Below are positions 30,716-43,534 of a DNA stretch of 64,000 bases, one piece after another. Both the position numbers and the translations under genes were made by a program. The DNA is from Pseudeuparius sepicola (lineage: Eukaryota > Arthropoda > Insecta > Coleoptera > Anthribidae), in NCBI GenBank assembly GCA_963920635.1, contig OY987301.1, forward strand, positions 42,693,820-42,757,819, given 5' to 3'. The notes under the pieces were generated by a model that worked only from the letters and a program-made list of their open reading frames with translations, ran no database searches and had not been told where the DNA came from. Every line of letters starts with the position of its first letter. The first letter of the stretch is position 1.

Positions 30716-33700
30716 GATATTGAAACTCAATAAGTGACTTTTTTGAAGCTTAAAACGTTTGCTTTTTGATGGCATAAGTCATTTTAATGTATTTATCTTT
30801 TTTCTTGTTTATTTTTGCAGTAAACCGCGTTATAATTAATGTCCCAAAACGCAGAACTCAATTTTTCTCTTTTTTAAATCCAAGAATCAAGCTGAAGGAG
30901 GTTTCTTACTGGGATGAGACCAATCCCAAGTGAAAGTACACGTTTTAAACTTCCGATTTCCTAGTCAAAAGATTTTTTCTACATAATTTCCGCTCGTGAT
31001 TATCAGCTTTTGGAAAAAAACTCTCTTCATGTGTTCTCAGCCTTCATACAATAATACGAATTCAATAATAAATATAATAATTTCCACTTTCTTTCTCGTA
31101 AATACTTCATACATGTTTGTATACTACTATAGTCCCCATTTTCGATCCACTGAGAGCATGCGTTTGTATGTGTGTATGTATGTGCGTGTGTTTGTGAGGC
31201 GTGTTAGTCGGTAGATGTCATTCTGTTCCCTTGGAGCACAGCTTGTATTGACGTGGGAACGAATGGCACAGCTTAAATATATATATCCCCCCCGAAAATC
31301 CAAGCTATATACAGGGTGTTTTATTAAGGGTGAAGAGGTACCATATCTCAGGAATTAATAGTCCTGGAGCTTTGGGGAAAAATCTTCTTAAGTAATATGG
31401 TCACGAAAAATCGCTGGAAATTATATTTAAGTTTGTAGGTCGGCCGCTAGGGGGCGTATTCGCAATAAATATCAAAAATAATTTTATTGCACTCTTCAGC
31501 AAATACTGAACAATTTTCGTTAAGGATTTTTTGCTCTTGCTCTTCAAATAGAGGTGAGACGGGCGGATAAACATTGCCTTGAAAAAATGCTGCTAACTCC
31601 GGTTTGGTTTAACCGAATTGGTTGAATTTGGGCTTGTTGAAGAGAGATTTTCTTCTTCTATCAAATGATTGTCCAGTAAGATCATTTCGAATTTCGTGGT
31701 CACCGCTAGAGGGCGCAATTCGAAAAATTTCCCTTTTATTACAGTTTTCTCCGAAATTTTAAATTCAATGACATTTATTCTGTTATAATCGAAAAGTAGA
31801 TTACATTTACAACAAAAAAATACTTTGGTATTGTGATATCTTCATTAGTTTCGGAGTTATCGCCAAAAGAATAAATATTAACATGTTATTTGAAAGAAGA
31901 AGGTAGGTATTTGTTTTCAAAGATTTTCGTGGTCAAGCATGCCATGAAATACATACATAAAAATCTGCTTGAGCTTTTCGTAAATAGCTATATTTTCACT
32001 TTTTATTCCCTTAAACGTATTTCTAATTTACTTACCTTACCTGTCGTATTGATATGAAATTATCACGGAAAAAAAAATAAAAATTTAAAATTTGATTATT
32101 CTTGCATTCAACTTCATTTTTACTAGGCGTCATTTTATTTTTCATTATTTTTTACTTCATATTCATAATCAGCATCTCAAAAAACATAAAAATATACATT
32201 TTCATTGAAAAATAATGATTCTACAATTAATTGTAGACGATTTTTGAGAAATTTCGGTGAAAGATCGATTTTTTTATTTTTTTATTTTTAAAATAAAAAG
32301 CGCACTTTTTCAACCTGCGAACTTTTAAATTAAAGTATGTTTGAAGGTGTTTCAAAAGGTTTTATTCAAATCCATGACTACCCTAATTAATTCCTAATTA
32401 ACACCATTTTTCGTCTACGTTGACTCCACTAGCAGGGGAATTCTTCGTTTGTTTGCATAAGGCAGAATGTAAATGTCCTTTGCGCATCGAATTCGAGGGA
32501 TATTTTTTGTTTGTCTCCACCAGCCTTTTAATTGAATTCGAGTTCTGGTATTCCGTTAAATAGCACGGCAAAATTTCGGGAAGTTTTCCCGACGCCAATG
32601 TAGTTGTTTTCAAGTGTAGTTTGGCTCGTCGTGTGTAATTCAAGGAATAGTTCGACTGCTGTTGCTGTACGTGGATTTGGAGACCAAAACCTAGTGTTCA
32701 TTAAGTTTGGTCAATGGTAACGGTTCCGTAGCCACTAGCCACTTTTGCGGGATTAAGATACTAAAAAAAACTCTCTTTCCATCAGGGGAGTTGTAATATC
32801 GCTGAACAATTGTTCGGAAAGTTCCAACGTTAGTTCAAGGTTATTTTGAAGGAACCAGAAAAAACCTCTTTTCGAGAGTTTTAGATATTGGAAGTTTTCT
32901 TGTTTTTGGATTTATTTTTGGCTGGAACCTGCAACTTGTTCTTAAGTTGACCACTTGGTCGCTCTATGGGTGTTTAGGATGACCATTACCTGAGGCTACG
33001 CAGAGATTTGTAGACTCACCAACAGCTAAGTGTTGCATAACTATTATTTACATTTTGTCAAGCCGTAATTATAACTATATAGATGGCTTTACGAGTATAA
33101 TTTGAAAATTTATGCGGGTGCTATTTATTTTGGCGTAGGTATGTTGTGACTATTTTTGCGTACCTATCTTAGATTTGTTGCGGAAGTTGTGATCTTTTTG
33201 GGTTCGTTGTGACTATAGCGGTCGTTGTGTGAACTGCGCGTGTGTACGCCCGGGAATATAAACCAACTTTTAGGATTTGATACACTTATTATTTTTATTT
33301 TATTACTAGATGCACTCATTCTCAGAAGTAGCAGAGAAGTAAAAATAAATTGTTAATGAATCTAGAAAGACCTAGTCATTCTTGTTTTTTTATTTAACTT
33401 TGCTTATTTTACTAACAACAAATATTTAGCGCTTGTCTATACAAATTGAATTAAATTTAGTAAATATTTAGAAATTTTATTATTTTTTTTATTAATTAAA
33501 ACGTAGAGTTTGGAAAGTACCTACTGAGGACTTTCTTAGCTTGATTTGATCCTCACTTGCATAGAAGTGAGGGGTGGTCACAAACCTCCGATGATCGGAG
33601 TCACAAACCAACTAGCGCCTTCTCCTGTCATTTTAGTATCCATGTCTGTCTCCATTGTCACTGTCCGCTGGTAGCTATTGGCTATCAGACCTTCACCAAC

Positions 33701-34084
33701 ATAGCCCCCCCGGAAAATGTTTCAAATTTCAAATAATAATCGGTAATTAACAAAATTAATAAGCAAAGGATATCTTTACAGATATATAAAATATACCTAA
33801 TATTATCAAATTATATACATCACATATACAATTAGGTACATATTTTACATATTTATTTTAAGCAGGAAAGTAGGTATAAATAAACTACCTTTTATATAGC
33901 TATGGAATTTTAAACTTCTTGTAAGCCACAAACCACAGATGTACGCAGAATGGATTCTTAACTTCGTGTGCATATGTACATGTCTTATTTCCACTCCGTA
34001 CAAACTTTAATTTTCTTATTTTGTAAAACTGGTATGCGCAAACAGGCTGTGACCCATTTGAAATGGAAGCACCCCCGTAAGTTT
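30716..34084. other. About 3.4 kb without recognisable gene
   Basis: At 31,312 cagggtgttttattaagggt, preceded by TA, looks like one end of a TA-flanked miniature element, but I found no partner end. Several frames (for example 32,398-32,643 minus) lack known domains. The stretch is AT-rich with long T/A runs. Confidence 0.4.
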
Positions 34085-35215
34085 TTTTATTTTTCATCCG
34101 ATTTTAGCTGTTTTTTTTTTCTGAAGATAAGTCGCAAAAAACCCTTTTTTTACTTTGGTGCAAAACTTCAGGTCTTAATCTCAATTTTCAAGCTTTTGCA
34201 GTAAAAAATGACGAAAAGCGTTTAGCGATTTTTTATTTAAAATCTGACACCACAGCGCAATCAGGACACCCCGTATACCAAATTTGAACAAAAAATATAC
34301 AGGCAGTTCCATTCTGCAAAGTGTCAAAGTTGAGCAAAATGGGAATTTTAGAGTCAAGTGTGCCATGGAATCCCGTCAAAACAGATGAATGATCACGGAC
34401 TATTCAAAGTGTTGGCGTGCAAAGATTCAATACAAAAATGTACAGGGTCTTTTTCTCTGGGCCATCTCAAAATGCTGAATTTTTATTAAACTTTATACTG
34501 GTTAGGAGTGCTCTCTCTCTGAAATCTTTGAAAAAATATTAATAAAAGCAAAAGTAATTTATTTCCTTACAAAATGCCAACCTACAAATAAAAACAATTT
34601 AAATTTTTGGACCGTTATCAATAAAGTCATCGTCTAAGATGATACATTTTATGTGAGTTTCCTGTTGTGGCACACCAGCCACCTTAACTCTATGGACTTA
34701 CTGACTCTCAGGGTTCTGTATTTTATAGTGTCTGGGGCGGTTTTGATATACTCGATTTTGGACCCCAATAACATTACTTTGAGATGGCACAGAGAAAGAC
34801 ACCTTTTATATTTCCATGGCCTCCTACGATTTACGGCTCTCTTCAGGCCATGATATTTTCTATTGGATCTTTACACACCAACACTTTGAGTGCTCCTGTT
34901 GACCATTCAACTGTTTTAAGGGGATTCCATGGCACACTTGACTTGCCAGATGCCTTCAAAATTCCTGTTTTGCTCAATTTTGTCTCCCTGCAGACTGTAT
35001 GTGTTTTGTTCAAATTTGGCATGTGGGGGTTTTAGGGTGTCCTGATTAACACTGAGGTGTCAGTCAGATTTTAAATAAAAAAATCGCTAAATGGTTTTCG
35101 TCGTCTTTTATTTCAAAAAAATTCGTAGTATAAGGCTTGAAAATTGAGATTAAGACCTGAAATTTTGCGCTAAAATAATACTTTTTTGTGGCCTATCGTT
35201 AAAAAAAAAACGGCT
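34085..35215. repeat. Fold-back repeat, related to 5.6-6.5 kb
   Basis: Left arm 34,085-34,500 and right arm about 34,690-35,215 are inverted copies. They share caaatttgaaca, tccatggcacacttgac-type and gattttaaataaaaaaatcg-type segments. The inner arm also matches the inner arm of the 5.2-6.9 kb element and the partial copy at 57.4 kb. Open frames here are arm sequence. Confidence 0.65.
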
Positions 35216-35880
35216 AAAATTGGCCGCGGTAAGTCTATGGCGTCAAATAAGATAGCATTGATTGAGGAAGGGGAAGATATCCTTCCTTAGGGTGGCATGC
35301 GAATATGGCCCTTATGGCCTGTCTGTCACATTCCCACTTGTTACTAAATGTTTCTGTCTCGTTCTCTTACATTTCACCGTCGATGGAGGATTGGAGGAAG
35401 GACAGTCAACGATTTCACCGAGACGCGTCCGTACGGTGGCGCCAAATTCGGAACCATTGTTCGGGCAATGCGTCCATGGAAGAAGGTTAAATTTTACAGG
35501 GCAGGAAACTGTATGTACGCACGCGGTTAGCGCACTGCCACCTATAGACAAAGTCATGCACCTACTGGCGTATCGACCCAGCGCTTAGTTATCACGCATC
35601 GTCCCGTCCGCGTCCGTGGTCCTGCTGTTTTTGCTTTTTGCTGCCGGGTCTTCCGGTGCCATTCGCCATTCGGTAACATATAAAATACAAATATATAAGG
35701 GAAAGTTAAATGGACGACCTTGAACGATGTTATATTTCACACAACAACCACTTGTGGCGCTGTAGCTAGTTTATATTTGACAGTTGGCTAGGAAGTTAGG
35801 TAATATTTGGCGGCAGAAAAACAAAAGGAAAATTAAGTTTTAAGTTTTTATTAAATGATTATCTGGAGATAAGGCTGGCC
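35216..35880. other. No recognisable gene
   Basis: Overlapping frames at 35,262-35,588 on both strands show no domain. The higher GC here produces long frames on both strands, which argues against coding meaning. Confidence 0.4.
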
Positions 35881-35902
35881 CGCTGGCCCGTGGTAATCTA
35901 AA

Positions 35903-36607
35903 TGCAGAGTCGTCATGAAGTGTTATTTTTGATGCGAAAAACTTGTGAAAATTTCCAAGAAGATATGGGAATTATTACTGATACTGATGCTGAGAATTTC
36001 AAGTTGGGGTTAGTAGTACTATTTTTTTTTTGTGAAATATTAAATATTTTGCTTACTTTCTTTCAGCTATGAACGATCGTTTAAGACTGGATGTAGAGGC
36101 TGCACAGACTGCACAGTTGATTTTGTTTTTCGACAAATTGTTTGATAGCCTAAATGCCAATTCTAAAAATGACCCAATTTGAGGTGTTTTTTAACGAGGG
36201 AAGAGGTTGCTGGTGCAGCTCCATTAGAAGAGCGCAATAGTGACATTGAGATTCCGGGATTTGTTAACATTTTAAAAAGAACTATAATTTGTTAATGTTC
36301 GTCAGTACGAGAATTGCAATTTGGTGAAAGCTGGAGGGTTTCTTCACTTTGCCGTTAGACAAAGCATATCTCACTTGTTTTATTTACTTCCAAGGTTGTG
36401 TTACAAAAATAATATTTCAAAATTGCTAAGTGTGCTACTTTCCGCCAATATAAATTTTTCTGTTTTAAATTGTAAGACCCATAATAATTTAGGCACGAAT
36501 GTTAAAAATCTGATTATTCGATGTATTATTATATATAATTCGCCCGGGATAGATCCAATAAAGGTACTAGCCTATAAGAAGTATATTTCCCGACAAAAAA
36601 AATGTAA
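35903..36607 (+). pseudogene. Possible THAP/P-element-like transposase remnant
   Basis: A short frame starting at 35,903 (MQSRHEVLFLMRKT) is followed, after an intron-like gap ending tttctttcag, by a frame from 36,067 containing AAQTAQLILFFDKLFDSLNA. That block resembles the part of THAP9/P-element-like transposases that reads roughly TA..F...D.LFD.LN. A later frame (36,321-36,611) has NCKTHNNLGTN and a hydrophobic stretch, again vaguely like the C-termini of that family. Several stops intervene. The call rests on pattern memory only and is weak. Confidence 0.35.
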
Positions 36608-36816
36608 GTAACTTAACTCATACCCACAGATTACAGGACAGATGCGAAAGCAAGCGGCCGCCCCAATTTAAAGCGCCTTATACTGATTAGGAGCCCACTC
36701 CTACAGCCCGGTGCCTCTTTGGTATAACGCGGCTTTCTTAGTCTGGTGCATGCTGGGTATAAAGCGGAGAGCGGAGCGGTACCTAGAATAGGTAACGTGT
36801 ATCGTACGGGTATTAG

Positions 36817-37930
36817 GCCAGTACAATTACGAAATTTTCTATGGTGAATAGGGAACAAAGCTGCGACCAGGCACAATCGATAGCTTTTGGCAAGCTGATT
36901 AACATACAAAAAATCCCCAACCCTCCCTTTAGGGGAACACTCCGAAAATCGCGACGCCATCTTGAATTTCGGTCTTTTGCAGACTTTTCTCGGATTTCTC
37001 ACGAAACCCGCAAGAAAAATAGAAAATGTGAAGAGAATATTTGTAACTCGTTGTTTTGTATCCATTTTTGAATATTGAACTTAAAAGTAAAGTTGTAGTT
37101 ACTATCTCAGTGTCCGCATCTCTTTTGGATTGCTTAACTCGGATGCCATTAGCTTCTAGTTTAAACATCAGAAGTTTAATGAACGTCATTTTATTCTCTG
37201 TGTTGCTGAAAAACTTTTCTTGACTAATCGTTGTCAAACTAGAATCTGAAATTGCTTTATCTGCACTGTTGGATTTCGCACATCGTCTTTGCTGTTCTTG
37301 TGTTTTTGTTGTGGACCTTGAGTCATAACCATCAAATAACATAGAACATGTTAACCCATAATGAAACTTAACATATTTGATGTATTGTTGAAAAACATCG
37401 GAATATGTAGATGGATGTTGCCAAGTTACTTTCTGAATAATTAAATACCCTCCATCGATTACAAAAACTGAATCCTCAACTGGATTGCTTGATGGTGGAG
37501 ACTTCTTATCGAAATAAGGAGCAAGTTCGTGCTTAAAACACGACTTATGAAACTATGTCTGGTAAAGTCAATTTAGCACCCTAAAATTTAATTGTTGCCA
37601 CATGTTCACTAAGTCTTCAATATTCAAAAATGGATACGAGACAACGAGTTACAAATATTCAAAATAGATATGATCTATCTTGTAGAACTTTTTATTCTAA
37701 ACAAAAAATGTCTCTTCACATTTTCTATTTTTCTTGCGAGTTTCGTGAGAAATACAAGAAAAGTCTGCAAAAGACCGAAATTCAAGATGGCGTCGCGATT
37801 TTCGGAGTGTTCCCCTAAAGGGAGGGTTCGGGACTTTTCGTATGTTAATCAGCTTGTCAAAAGCTATCGATTGTGCCTGGTCACAGCATTAAGCTAATTT
37901 GTTCCCAATACAAACTTAACTGTACTGGAC
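36817..37930. mobile_element. DNA element with inverted repeats of about 260 bp
   Basis: The left arm (36,817-37,078, starting ggccagtac) returns inverted at 37,618-37,930 (ending gtactggac). The arms share cattttctatttttcttgcg and atggcgtcgcgattttcgga segments. The right arm has an extra insert of about 45 bp near 37,660. Target duplications were not resolved. The open frames in the arms are not genes. Confidence 0.7.
37080..37342 (-). pseudogene. Fragment of a multi-copy insect hypothetical protein
   Basis: The minus frame begins MLFDGYDSRSTTKTQEQQRR and later has FFSNTENKMTFIKLL and KRDADTEIV. This pattern (FDGY, then NK..FI..L, then DAD..IV) is one I associate with a PIN-nuclease-like hypothetical protein found in many copies in insect genomes. 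I cannot name its function securely. It lies inside the inverted-repeat element, so it may be cargo or the remains of that element's own gene. Confidence 0.3.
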
Positions 37931-38107
37931 TATATATAATAAACTCAATCTAACATGATACAATAAAAATATGTATCATGTCAATCCAAGTAATAGCGGC
38001 AGCGCGTATAAGGGACTCAATAGCGCCCTTGTAATTACCAATTATGCCAAAGAAAAATTAAGAATAAGGATATTATATTTTTCAGTGTCAAAGAATGTGG
38101 CTAATAG

Positions 38108-38147
38108 CACAGACCTATATAGCTTCGCTTCGCTATATAGGTCTGTG
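38108..38147. repeat. 40-bp hairpin (cacagacctatatag family)
   Basis: cacagacctatatagc and its inverse are separated by a few bases (ttcgctt). A second member is at 40,438-40,474, also with a ttcg-type loop. Confidence 0.8.
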
Positions 38148-38149
38148 AT

Positions 38150-38224
38150 TGCACGATGCGTTGCGTCGGTCCTCAAACAACCTCCTCGGCCAAAAAAGTG
38201 GACTTCGTAGCTTGCAATGTAAAT
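38150..38224. repeat. Half copy of the ggccaaaaaag inverted repeat
   Basis: gcacgatgcg..cggtcctcaaacaacc..tcggccaaaaaagtgg..gcaatgta matches one arm of the hairpin at 40,833-40,971 and the sequence at 55,992-56,075. Confidence 0.65.
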
Positions 38225-38732
38225 AACTATTTTTTGACAATTTGACATTTAAATAATACTTTTTGGTATTGATACTAGGTCCAGAAGAGAAACTAGTATC
38301 ATCATATTCTGCCTGTGGAAGTTTCCAATCAAGATTACTTTTTTGGTGTTTAAATGCTCGGTATTTAAATACTTACAGAAAATTAATATTTGTATTTGGA
38401 ATTACAAATACGGACAAAAAGTATTTGCTATTTAAATACTGGATATGAAATATTTAAACAGGTACTTTTTTCAAACAAATACTAGATTTTTTCTGTTAAA
38501 ACTTGTTTTTATTTCGTCAAAAATACATAAGTTTTAAAAGTAATTTAAAATTTTAAAAAACCTAGGTAGGTAACCTAAATAATGATATGTATTGACGTGA
38601 GGACTTACATTTATGGCGATTGTAATTTGCCTGCACTTTTTCACTGAGTGCACTTTTGTCACTGTCATGTCATATTAGTGCAAAAGTGCAGTCAAATTGA
38701 AATCGCCCTAGGATTTTAGTGTCTTTGTCCGT

Positions 38733-38762
38733 TCCTAACCTAACAACCTAACCTAACCTACT
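38733..38762. repeat. Short interstitial CCTAA-type run
   Basis: About six units of cctaa, one interrupted (ctaacaacctaacctaacct). TTAGG is the canonical insect telomere unit, but short CCTAA runs are also common in insect intergenic DNA. Confidence 0.6.
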
Positions 38763-40437
38763 CGCGTCTAATATATGACATATTTTATTTCGTTGAATTA
38801 TTATTCTGATAGCTGTTATTTATTGTAGTGCCCTGAAGATGACGAAATAATAATTATGAAAACGTCGGCAATTGAGAATGATACATATAGATAACAGAGA
38901 GAGACCAGATTTTTGTTTTGCACCTTTCAAGAGTTTTAAGTACCTAGGTAAAAAGTTGAGAAAATATTATAGGTAGTTAGGTGTAGTATTATTATATTAT
39001 TATGATATAAGTCGGTATTTAAATACTCGAAAAGTATTATATTATTATATTTTTGTCGTTTTTTTTATGTTTTGGGTAGCGAAGGAATTTTGATTTTTTT
39101 TAACGAAATGAGCAAAATCTTTTCATTCATACATGTGCACACTTTCCTAAAGTACGATATATTATGTAATTAATTTATTTGTTAGTTAAACTTATACCTT
39201 AAAAATGCAAATCGCAATCTAAAGAGTTCAACAAAAACTGAAAAAACTAATCGAAAAATAAATATATTAAGGCACTTGTAAGATCACCTGATACCTATAA
39301 CTTTTCTTGAATACTTCGTTTTCGTTTTGAATTCAGTGAAAAAGTGTGTAGTTTATTAGCAATAATTGTTTAGCCAATATTCTCTTTTGTTGTTGTAAAC
39401 CACTTAAAAAATACTACTAATATATTGACTGTTTTGTATTAATCAATAATTAAACCATATAAATTTTTAAAATCTATTGGTGCGCCCAATCTTTTTCATA
39501 AAATGGCCCGAATTTATAAATGCATTGGTGCGGGCGACCCACGTCTGCTAAATCAACCTTGAATTGCTGTTTGCCGCTTACTTTCGCATCTGGCTGGTTA
39601 ATCTGTGTCATACCTATCATTCTTGTTTGTTTTATATTTAATTTGTATACCTAGCACTTTTTTGTTTTATGCTTTCTATTTTGGATGCTTTTATAGTTTT
39701 GTTTTTATAGTAATAATGCATAATAATATTATTACAACATTGTCAATGTCATGTGCTTTTTTGTACTTTTATAAATATGAATGTAATAAATGTGTAAATA
39801 AAGACAGTCGCTTCTTTGATTTCTTTACACAGCAATAAGAAACAGTGCAAATCCCACCACTGTACGAGTATAATAAAACTGTTTATTAAAATGTCGAAGT
39901 GGTATGACGGCATGACAGGACAGAATTGTTCGCTTCCAATTTTTCACCGGTAAAATGTGGTCAAAAATAAAGACAAATTATTTTATAATATCTATAATAT
40001 AAAAATGTATGTTATGTTCCAAAATTTTGCATATATATTGCATAAAATTGTGAAATGCATGTGAAATTTAAATGAATGATCATGATGCCCATTTGCGACA
40101 TTTTGTTAAATCAGGATTAGTTGTAATCCAGGAATATTATTTTTGTAGAAATTATTGTTAGGACAATGATTTCTATAAAAATCCTGGATTACAGATAATT
40201 CTGGTTTAACAAAATAAAGCAAAAGGGCAGTCTGATCATTAATAATTTAAATTTCGCGCTAAAGATAATACGCTGGCGACACCTAGTGCCCAATAAAAAA
40301 AGTACATTAATTTCCACAACACCAGTTGGAGGGCGCTACAAAAGTTCTCAGACGATAACATTGACGTTTCCCTTTATTTTGTATTTTATATGATTCAGTA
40401 ATATAGCGTTAGCGGCAGCGGCACAGATGATCACAAT

Positions 40438-40474
40438 CACAGATCTATATAGCTTCGAGCTATATAGGTCTGTG
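40438..40474. repeat. 37-bp hairpin, second member of the family at 38,108
   Basis: cacagatctatatagc, then ttcga, then gctatataggtctgtg. The arms differ by one base (a C-T change). Confidence 0.8.
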
Positions 40475-40832
40475 ATAATCGTTGAGAACAGAGGTGTTTC
40501 TTGTGTTTATGTGCTACATTTTGCTGTAGAAAATGTCTAGAATAGTTATTTTCCTGCTCCCTCCCCCGTAAGTTCACTTTACATACTCGCCAACAGGCCC
40601 GAAAGGGAAATCAAATGTTCGAGGTGCCCTGTTGCTAGCTGCGAAAGTGGTTGCTAGCTACAAAAAGTATTGCTTAGCAACCCTTACGCAGCAAGGACCT
40701 TAAAACCATTAATAAAATATAAGTATGTAGCAACGCGAATCTTGCGTCAATTTTAATAGGTTTCGCAACAATCGTTTTACAAATTGGTTTTATCCTTGTC
40801 TATCCATTTTTAGTTTTAGACAAGGGTTTTAT

Positions 40833-40971
40833 ATTACATTGCAAGATGCGTAAGTCCACTTTTTTGGCCGAGGAGGTCGTTTAAGGACCGAGGCAACGCC
40901 CAACGCCCGCGTTTCCTCGGTCCTTATAAACCTCCGAGGCCAAAAAGGAGCTTACGCATCGTGCAATGTAT
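40833..40971. repeat. Hairpin with arms of about 60 bp (ggccaaaaaag family)
   Basis: cattgcaagatgcgtaag, then cactttttggccgagg and ggaccgagg, are mirrored by the inverse ending gcatcgtgcaatgta. Single arms of the same repeat lie at 38,150 and 55,992. Confidence 0.75.
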
Positions 40972-41144
40972 TATGTTTTTCCTGCTTCCTACAAGTTCCT
41001 ATTATAAAAAGGTATAGGTAATTTTAATTAAACGGTATGTTTTTTGATTGCGAGTAATGATATTCAAAATAACCATTTCTCAATTACTAAAAATTAAAAT
41101 CAGTAATAAATATAACAAGTAGAATGCAGGGATAATAAAAAAAA

Positions 41145-41235
41145 ATAAAAAAAACTTGAGTTTTGTGTGGGACCCGAACCCGTGATATACAGATTACCGA
41201 GCAGATTACTATCATGCATGATGCTTTTAGCCCAG
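41145..41235 (-). other. tRNA-like (B-box) sequence in a repeat
   Basis: The minus strand has GGTTCGGGTCCCACACAAAAC, with a B-box-like GGTTCGGGTCC. The plus-strand context gaatgcagggataataaaa is shared with the similar site at 11.1 kb. No complete cloverleaf was found. Confidence 0.35.
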
Positions 41236-42366
41236 CGCTGCTACTTTATTTGACACTGAAAAATATATCCATATTCTTAATTTTTCTTTGGCATATTCAT
41301 TCGTACTCTTTTTGATCAAAAGCAGTATACCTATGAAACAATCGATGTGATACATATTAATTTTGATGCCAGTTTCAAGTTGCTACATATTATATTTTTT
41401 TACTACTAACCTGAGAAATCACCATTATTTACCTCATTCCTCTAATGAGAAGTAATATATTTCTCTACCTAGGTAAATAATGATAATAAAAAAATACCTA
41501 GGTAAATAATGAAAAATTTTCTGTGACATTTAAAAATTAGTGTCATTTTATCAGCTTGACAACTGAATTCTCAGGCTACTTGATATTTTGAAGTATTTGA
41601 AAAAAGCGGAAAATGACTAAAATATAGCAATATTTCAATGTTAGTACTAAAAAAAAATCTATATACACTTCGGTTGAGAAGGCCATTATTTACCTCGCAT
41701 ATTATATCCTTCGGCGCTACGCGCCTCAGGATATAAAAATGCTCGGTACATAATGGCTCACTTCTCAACCTAGGTGTATAATATACTATTATTAATGGTT
41801 TATAGGTCATCGCTGCATAATCGTTGCTAGGCAATACTTTTTGTACCTAGCGACCACTTTTTGTACCTAGCAGCAGGGCAACTCGAACATTTCACTTTCG
41901 CTTTCGGACCTGTTGGCGAACATGTAAAGTGAATTTACGGGGGAGGGAGCAGGAAAAATATTTGACAGATGAGGAGTTGGAAATAGCCTTATAGAGCGAT
42001 GACCAAGATGAGTTATAAGAAGTTACATAGATGCGGACTTGGAAAGTTTTGATGAAGAAAGTTCGGGTTAAGATGGCTTGGCTCAGAGCAATATTCATGC
42101 AGCAGAAAATGATGAAGGTAAATGTAGGCGAAAAGTCGAGGGGTAGTGAGTATACACATATTACCGCAACACAAAATAAGGAATGTTAGCTATGTTAGCC
42201 GAACAAACCCGAACCAGTTCCGACCTAGTAACTGTCAATTTCAATTGGTGAGTTTGACTTTTAGAACTACTTTGAATCAATCATATTCAGAGTTATTAGT
42301 TCGGAACTGGTTCGGCATTGTTCCGCGAACGCAGCTATTAAGGCCTATTCATTTAATTTATACCTC

Positions 42367-42368
<2 letters not shown>

Positions 42369-42402
<34 letters not shown>
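42369..42402. repeat. (AT)n microsatellite inside a small insertion
   Basis: About 16 AT units. The insertion runs from cagatat to tctgag between two copies of atttatacct, compared with the uninterrupted right end of the outer element. Confidence 0.9.
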
Positions 42403-42404
<2 letters not shown>

Positions 42405-43534
42405 ACCTTGGTTATTTCTCTGAGATTTATACCTTGACGTCATCGATACCAGCATAACAGCGTTGCCAAACTTTATGACAAATTGCAAATACGAAGACTT
42501 CAGCTGCCACAATATTTGACTTTTAAACCATTTATAGGTTAGTTAATGTACAGTATTTTCTTATTCTGAATCCTTAATAGACCATGTGAATAAAAATAAG
42601 GAAAAGCTTAAAAATAAAAAAAAAAAATGAAAAATTCACAATTTCCAAATACTTAATTAATTTAAAAAAATTTTGGACCATCTGATACGCCTTTATGTAA
42701 AAAGAAAGCAGTGGAAATTTACAAAGAAAATATTTCCCTTAATTCAAAATCTTTTATATCTTCTTTTAAAATTTTAAATAAAAGCATTTTCTTAAGTTTT
42801 ATTTACACTACCCAATGATTTTTGTGCTGTAAATCATTATGTTTTATTAAAATATAGATCTCAAACAATTTTGAATTAAATTTTATTAAGTATACTTAAT
42901 AACTACCGTAAAAGTGCCTAATTTCGGACGATATATGGGTAAACCCTGAAATATTTTTCTTTGTATAAGTGGCAAAAATTTTCTAATATAAGGGTAAGTG
43001 ACGGCATGCAACAGTAGTCCATATTTTATTGTGTAGTAGTCAGTATTACCCCATATAATTGAAAATATATATATATAAGGTGGGTGTCCGAAATTAGGAC
43101 ACGAGTGCCTTAATTTCGGACACGACTGTTTCTTATGAGAAATCAATGTACTTTCATATTTTCGGACAATTAGGTCACGCGGCCTTAATTTCGGGCAGGT
43201 AGAATATTACAAAAATCAGTGTGCGAAATTAGAGACCCTTGAAATAAAACTTCTGTATGAGAATTGAACAAAATCTTTTATTTTTTTATAAAATTTAGCA
43301 AAATATGCTCTCTATACAAAACACACACTTATATAATAATTTTATTTATATATATTTTCTTCGCAAAACTTGTACAGCCCACGTTTTTCTTGGGGGTTAT
43401 CTAAAATTTTGCAAATATCGGTCATTTCTATAAAATTTATATCTGCCACGTTTGGAAAAATGAAGGCATTTTTCGATTTTTGTCTTGGATTGATTGAATT
43501 TGAAAGCCACATTTATCAACAGTCAAAATTTTTG

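Larger units (their letters stand above)
37931..40547. other. About 2.6 kb with hairpins but no recognisable gene
   Basis: It contains two related hairpins (38,108 and 40,438), a half copy of the ggccaaaaaag repeat, a short telomere-like run and a dyad around taatcc..ggatta at 40,115-40,215. The frame at 39,605-39,838 is hydrophobic and AT-driven, without a recognised domain. Confidence 0.4.
40548..41960. mobile_element. Inverted-repeat DNA element, 1.4 kb
   Basis: The left arm (40,548-40,690: ttttcctgctccctccccc, then ttcgaggtgccctgttgc) returns inverted at 41,820-41,960. The arms are about 140 bp. The interior contains further hairpins and a tRNA-like sequence but no transposase. The end motif ttttcctgctccctcc also occurs alone near 19,977. 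Confidence 0.65.

Noticed and set aside
35262..35588. Cluster of overlapping frames on both strands
   Set aside because: Long frames on both strands reflect higher local GC. No motif was found.
38733..38762. Chromosome end or telomere fusion
   Set aside because: Only about six units, one imperfect. Short CCTAA runs are common in insect DNA.
38830..38875. CTGAAGATGACG..GAAAACGTCGG as a hammerhead
   Set aside because: GACG and CGTC could pair, but then the GAAA lies inside the loop. It may be a decayed relative but is not supportable.
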